A stretch of 64,000 nt of DNA from Rosellinia necatrix (Eukaryota > Ascomycota > Sordariomycetes > Xylariales > Xylariaceae): positions 3,596,001-3,660,000 of the forward strand of contig JAGYVD010000002.1 of NCBI GenBank assembly GCA_021209875.1, written 5' to 3'. Both the position numbers and the translations under genes were made by a program. The notes below the pieces were generated by a model that had not been told where the DNA came from, searched no databases, and worked only from the letters and a program-made list of their open reading frames with translations. This document shows positions 59,401 to 64,000 of this stretch, one piece after another. Position 1 is the stretch's first letter. Every line of letters starts with the position of its first letter.

Positions 59401-59565
59401 TGAGGCGACGTCCTTGATAACGGTATGGGCGCGCATATCACTCAGAGGGAGATATGATCGTTGAATGTGATGAGGCGAAGACGGCTTAGGCAAGGGATAC
59501 CAACACCCGCAAAGAAAATAGGTAGTATTCCCTGTGCCTCGAGGGGGCAGGCTAGTGCGAGCCAT
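56482..59565 (-). CDS. VIT and von Willebrand factor A domain protein
   Basis: Two exons, complement(56482..58466, 58611..59565); 979 residues. The open frame starts at a non-ATG codon at 59637; the ATG at 59565 gives MARTSLPPRGTG. Residues about 40-180 form a VIT domain (AHTVIKDVASRTVLTQTF, VVYSFPLYDGVSVVSF, KEKQQARREYHEAVDKG). The vWA domain follows with the MIDAS motif DRSCSMGGK, interrupted by a 144-nt intron (join ...GGKMD-MVIKAMS), then SLPVGTKFNICSFGS, GGTEMYNPVQ and ILTDGEIW. The C-terminal third is Ser/Gly/Phe-rich (SSSTFGSAVFGSPATG) and ends in a helical segment. Fungal members of this inter-alpha-trypsin-inhibitor-like family are poorly characterised. No signal peptide is evident, so it is probably intracellular. 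Confidence 0.9.
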
Positions 59566-60942
59566 GGTTGACAATGGATTTCGTTTATTTAAATGCCGAT
59601 AACACGAAGGGTCTGAAGAGGAGCAGAGTCGAGGCACAGGCGTTTGGGGATGGGGACCGGGTGTTTATAGACGTCTCTGTCTCTGCAGTTCTCTTTCTCC
59701 CTGCATAGTAATGCATCTACCTTTGTGACGAGTCATTGTGATTAGGCATAATCATGTCTGGCGCATTCATCAACTTACTACGAACCTGCTAGCTGCTAGC
59801 GGGCGGGAGGGATTGTAGAGCAGTCTCTAGTGCTTCTAGCAGCCGTTTGACGAGAAATACGCCTCGCTACCCGGCTTGCAGGCAGCCGTGAAGATAGAAG
59901 CTAGCTGGCAGAAAGGGTTCGAACAGTGGTCTGGTGACTACATACTTAGTAGGTATTCACTATTACCCTCGGAGAGCAAGGGAAAGGATTGCCAGAGGTC
60001 CAGCGCGAGGAGAAGACGAAGATGGGTGCTATCCTAGCCAAGGAGGCGGGGCATGGCTAGAATCCCGAGCTGAAGGAAGCAAGGGGCTATGCTATCGACG
60101 AAAGTGTGTGACCGTAGGTATCATACAAGTTATGAATGGGGAAGCATTAGCAACCTGGGATAGGTTGTTTGGCAGCCGGGGCCAAGTCGTAATCCACGCA
60201 GTAGGTACCTACCTAGGTAACATCTTAGACCGGCCAAAGAGTCATATAACCTACCTGGTTTAGATACCTACCTATAAGTACCTTAGGTACCTGTTAGGGG
60301 AGACTGGGTGCCTACAGGTAGGTAGGTGCTTAGGCAGGAGATGAGTCGATAGTTATTGGCCAATCAGATATGGAGTGGCGTTCTTTATCTTACCATATTA
60401 GGTTAGCGTGTATCGCCAGCTATATAGGTATTTTGTTAGCGTCTGGTAGTTAGGTAACTGAAGAGTCTAGGCTTCAACATGACAGCATTACTAAAAACGT
60501 GGGTTGCCTCTATGCATTCTATAGCTATCAGTGGGCATTCAGCCTTAGGCCGATGACAAGAAACCCGAAATCAGAGTATGAATAAATGATTCTATGAATC
60601 TAATTAGGTACCTACTTCCTCATGCCTTTTGTTATCTGCTTTTGATGGTAGGTAGGTACCTACCCTATAATAGGGAGATAGCCGAAGCACTGAAGAGCAC
60701 TATGCTATTGGAGGCGCCTTCCTTATATTTTTATTCGACGATGAGGACTCATGACATCACTAGGAGAATCGATGATATCATTGACCTAGGTGGAAGTAAC
60801 TGTTCAATATGGATCGTGATGTTGCTGGCAACAATCTACCCCACGTGTCAGTGGGTGTAACCCACTGACACCATGCGTGCTTAGCCTCTTCATAATAACA
60901 TTCCGTCATCTCAGCAAAGCCTTCTTCGCAGTTGATATAAAC
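59566..60942. other. 1.4-kb spacer rich in TAGGTA motifs
   Basis: Motifs such as GTAGGTACCTACCTAGG occur near 60200-60220, 60260-60330 and 60605-60665. The short frames at 59934-60263 and 60594-60860 (+) run through these motifs and are not protein-like. The right end, near 60850-60870, has an inverted repeat (GTGTCAGTGGGT/ACCCACTGACAC) 70 bp before the DUF1264 start. Confidence 0.5.
60848..60871. repeat. Perfect 12-bp inverted repeat upstream of the DUF1264 gene
   Basis: GTGTCAGTGGGT is followed immediately by GTAACCCACTGACACC, so the arms can pair almost without a loop. It lies about 70 bp before the ATG at 60943 and could be a hairpin or the binding site of a dimeric regulator; neither is shown. 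Confidence 0.6.
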
Positions 60943-61888
60943 ATGGCAACAACAACAGCAAAACCATGCAACGTTCCAGGCAATGCGATTACAGCCGAAG
61001 ATATAGCGCTTGAGACTGGGGCCTCTCTTATTCAGGTACTTATTCATTTTACCAACCACATGCTCCTTTATCTTGGCTATTACATCTTTCTCTTTTTATT
61101 ATAATATGTCCTAACACTGACATAGAGCTTCGAACCGACAAAGAAGCTCTGTGCTCATCTAAACGCTTTCCACGCATATGCAAATCAGCCAGGCCGATAT
61201 GTCGAAGCAAATCACTACTGTGCCCATTTGACAGAAGGTAAACACAGGGATGTGTATCGTCCATTCGTGTACTTCAACTACGTTTCTTGGCCTTATAACA
61301 GAAACCCCAAGTTATGATGATTATATCTCATCCCAATTCTATTCACCCATGAATACCTACATATAATAATTATGTTCTGCTACTGACCCTTCCTACCACG
61401 GTGCAGACGTCCGCCAGTGCATTCTCTACGACAGCACTGGCCCCGATGCACGTCTGATTGGGATCGAATACATGATCACCCCCGAACTTTACGAGACACT
61501 TCCCTCGGAGGAGCGGAAGCTCTGGCACTCACACGTCTACGAAGTAAAGTCGGGCATGTTGATAATGCCAGGGCCGACAGCGCCTGGGCTCCAAGAGGCG
61601 TGGGAGGCTGCCGAGACACAAGAGATGAAGCATATTATCAGGCTCTACGGGAAGGCATACCACCTCTGGCAAACAGATCGCGGTGATAAGCTACCCCTAG
61701 ACGGGCCCAAGCTCATGACAAGCTTCACAGCCGACGGTCAATTCGACTTTGAGAAAGCCGTAGGCGAGCGCGATCAGAGGTTCCACACAAATTGGACGAG
61801 AAAAAAGCAGTTGAGGAAGGATATCAAAGACCCAAAGATCCATGAGGATTCTGATTTCTCTTGGAAGGTAAGGGGAAATTCGATGTGA
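60943..61888 (+). CDS. DUF1264 / oil-body-associated protein family
   Basis: Three exons, 60943..61035, 61126..61237, 61407..61888; 228 residues, in phase. Family landmarks are [95 protein letters not shown] and [10 protein letters not shown]. The family occurs in plants (oil-body-associated proteins), bacteria and fungi and has no established enzymatic role; its conserved His residues hint at metal or ligand binding, which is inference. No signal peptide or TM segment is visible. It is head-to-tail with the SnoaL-like gene (589 bp between). Confidence 0.9.
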
Positions 61889-62476
61889 CAGCACGACATA
61901 TGATATTCCGTGCTCTTGATCCTGGACGGTGGACCAGTTTTTGAGTCCGCGAATAGCAATAATATCACTCCTATTGACACGAGTTGTGTCGTGGAATTCA
62001 TAACTGTGACACTCATTTCCCGACCTGTCCCATGTTCGCAGTCTGCTGAAGATTAACCGACGACGATAATTACGATATGGGTAGTCGTGATTCCAGTTTT
62101 AATATCGAATAGCAGGCGTTATAATATGCCGAAACATGTAAGCTCACTTGGTATTTTGCATCCCCAGCCCTAATTCCCCTACTAACGAAGAGACGCGCAT
62201 GCAAGATACTTTTGGTAAACATGGAGTTGCGCATCTACCCCGCAACCAATTTACAAGGGATCCAAGCAGTCTATATTTGCCGAAATCGAGCCTGAGGCTC
62301 TCGTGCGCAGGGTATCATCCGCTACCCAAAATGGCTTCTGGTAGGATGCTGATGGGGACGGGGGACGGGGGACGGCAGATATAGACAGACACCTCGAGTT
62401 GGGCGCGTCAGCGCGGCAAAGCTACGATCACAAATTATGAACATTCCCAATTCTCTATTCTCGTCAAAGAACAAAA
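61889..62476. other. Spacer between DUF1264 and SnoaL-like genes
   Basis: About 590 bp containing DUF1264 3' and SnoaL-like 5' regions. A GGGGACGGGGGACGGGGGACGG triplication (7-bp period) lies near 62354-62374, roughly 100 bp before the SnoaL-like ATG. Confidence 0.45.
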
Positions 62477-63384
62477 ATGGATGCAGATATTGCCGAGCTG
62501 AAGAAGGAGGTCGCGCTCTTGCGCAAGGAGATATCTCGAGTATCGGACGAGGCCGAAGTTCGCAAAGTCCACTTCAAATATGGCTACTACCTCGATAAGT
62601 GCCTGTACAACGAAGTGAGTTTTCATTTCGTCCCTTTGAGACGTGCTGGTGTGTTGCTCACAATTATCAGGTCGTAGACATGTACGCAGACCATCCCGAC
62701 GCCTACGTCGAGTTTCTCGGATCGCGATATCGCGGCAAGGCGGGAATCAAAAGACTCTACAACGGGCGATTCCAGAGTACGTTCGTGAAGGGGCGCAACG
62801 GGCCGGTCCACGGCTTCCTGCTCGACCACATCATGATGCAGGATATCGTCGACGTGGACCCGAGCGGGACGCACGCGTGGTGCCGGATGCGGGCGCTGAT
62901 GCAGGCGGGGACACATTCGTCGGTGCGCGAGACGCACCCGCGCGGGCACGTCCAGTGGTGGGAGGGCGGGCTCTACGAGAACGAGTACCTCAAGGAGGAC
63001 GGGACGTGGAAGCTGTTCCGGTGCCGCTACTTCCCGTTCTGGCACGCCGAGTTCGAGACGGGCTGGGCCCTCACGCGCGAGAACTACGTGCCCTGGCCGA
63101 CCCGAACCTTCCCGGACGACCCCTGGGGCCCCGACGAGATCATCGACCAGAAGATGCTGTGGCCCGACACCCGCGTCGTCCCCTTCCACTACCCGCACCC
63201 CGTCACCGGCAGGCGCATCGCCGACGACGACCTGCGCGCGCCCGGCTACGGCCACGACGCCGCCGAGGCCGCGCCCCCGCTGTCCCTGGCCCTGCCGGAG
63301 GGGCAGGAGAGAAAGGGCGAAGGGAACTCTTGGAAAAACGAGGGTTCGGTCAGGGTTCTGCCTGAATTGGTGGAGAATGCCTGA
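62477..63384 (+). CDS. SnoaL-like (NTF2-fold) protein
   Basis: Two exons, 62477..62614 and 62671..63384; 283 residues. Residues 3-25 form a likely short coiled coil (AELKKEVALLRKEISRV), then EAEVRKVHFKYGYYLDKCLYNE, the start of a SnoaL_4-type fold. After the intron come VDMYADHPDAYVEFLGSRY, KAGIKRLYNGRF, FLLDHIMMQDIVDVDPSG, HAWCRMRALMQ, QWWEGGLYENEY and DGTWKLFRCRYFPFWHAEF. A Pro/Trp-rich region follows (VPWPTRTFPDDPWGPDE). Members of the NTF2-like superfamily include cyclases, dehydratases and isomerases of small molecules; the activity here is unknown. Exon 2 looks strikingly rich in G and C, which leaves both other plus frames and the minus strand open; those frames are shadows. Confidence 0.82.
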
Positions 63385-63824
63385 GCATGCGTGCTGGTGA
63401 ACGCATAGCCTAAAGTGGGAGTTGGGAGGAGAGGAGGGGTTCAGACGTATATGTCAGGGATGGAAACGGTAGTTGGAGAGCAAGGTAGCATCCGTGGCCG
63501 AGGAAGTACCGCTATTCGATCTATCAGCCTATTAATTTTTAGATACAAGCGTGAAATACCTAGCTAAACCTTGCATAGCTTGGGGTTTCTCATAAAACAT
63601 CGTGGTATGCTTCGCTTTGCATCCATGGCTTGATGCAACTGCCGAACCATGTAACGGGATATTGAAAGCCCTGTAAAGAGGGTTGTCATCACCTTCCTCG
63701 TTGATAGGTGGCCACACAGCACTATTCGCTGATAGATTTGTCGTTTATATTATAGCGAAGCATAGGGCAAAGGGCCTTGATTCCATAAGCTAATCAAAGT
63801 CTCTCGTGAGTTGAAACAAGCAGC
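63385..63824. other. Spacer upstream of the carotenoid-oxygenase-like gene
   Basis: About 440 bp; no gene is recognised. It holds the SnoaL-like 3' region and the promoter of the last gene. Confidence 0.45.
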
Positions 63825-64000
63825 ATGGCGCACTTAGAGGCTCTTGCACCTGAGATATCGCTATACCCCTATAACGATGGGAAGAGAGCTGGTGATCGCG
63901 TCAAGTTTCCTGACACGGCGGCCTTCTCCTCCATGAACAAGACGTCTCGCTTCGAGGGAGACATATTCAACTTAGAAGTTACCGGTGAGATCCCGCTCGA
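63825..64000 (+). CDS. Carotenoid-oxygenase-family dioxygenase, N-terminus only
   Basis: The ATG at 63825 opens a frame that runs to the window end, giving 58 complete codons. The N-terminus reads MAHLEALAPEISLYPYN and then FPDTAAFSSMNKTSRFEGDI with NLEVTGEIP. The pattern of F(P)xTxxFSxxNKPxRxEGDIxxLEVxGxIP is typical of fungal carotenoid oxygenases and the related lignostilbene dioxygenases, which cleave a double bond with a non-haem iron held by four His residues. Those His residues lie beyond the window. Partial gene; assignment from the N-terminus only. Confidence 0.75.
   Translation, partial: MAHLEALAPEISLYPYNDGKRAGDRVKFPDTAAFSSMNKTSRFEGDIFNLEVTGEIPL

Noticed and set aside
62623..63365. 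210-codon minus-strand and 240-codon plus-strand frames over the SnoaL-like gene
   Set aside because: Low-complexity Arg/Pro/Val-rich translations produced by G+C-rich third positions of the real exon.

Overview
The window is nuclear DNA of a filamentous ascomycete (Pezizomycotina, probably Sordariomycetes; the rank below that is a guess). Genes are split by short GT-AG introns, mostly 47-170 nt, with CTAAC/CTAAT-like branch points. Spacers carry many copies of a TAGGTAGGTACC-type motif. Recognisable genes include a highly reducing polyketide synthase, a sconB/Met30 sulfur regulator, twinfilin, a succinate/fumarate carrier and secreted hydrolases. I found no bacterial operon, CRISPR array, convincing tRNA or rRNA, or intact transposon. 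Exon joins were derived by hand from splice signals, reading phase and family resemblance.

Left arm (1-19.0 kb): a secondary-metabolite locus. It holds a small class I methyltransferase (1535-2363, -), a LaeA-like methyltransferase in eight exons (4932-6285, -), a gene-poor spacer of about 4 kb, and a 12-exon HR-PKS of 2597 residues (10366-19034, +) with domain order KS-AT-DH-MT-ER-KR-ACP. No release enzyme, regulator or transporter is visible, so the cluster may continue left of the window.

Centre (19.9-42.0 kb): mostly conserved cellular genes. These are twinfilin, the Acr1/Sfc1-type carrier, the sconB/Met30-like F-box/WD40 protein, an unrecognised Ser-rich protein, a GH47 mannosidase, a TauD-type dioxygenase, a divergent mitochondrial carrier, a cysteine-free small secreted protein, and a PXB/DUF3818 protein whose gene contains a 7-nt micro-exon.

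Right arm (42-64 kb): a 3.8-kb spacer with a possible DUF4267 relic, then a deuterolysin (M35) protease and a convergent GH3 beta-glucosidase, a MARVEL-like four-TM protein, a degenerate RING-like protein, a PEBP protein and a VIT/vWA protein. At the right edge three genes lie head-to-tail on the + strand: DUF1264 (oil-body-associated type), a SnoaL-like protein, and the start of a carotenoid-oxygenase-family gene cut by the window end. They may form a small metabolic group.

Several open frames in the window begin with TTG or GTG. For these I moved the start to the first sensible in-frame ATG.
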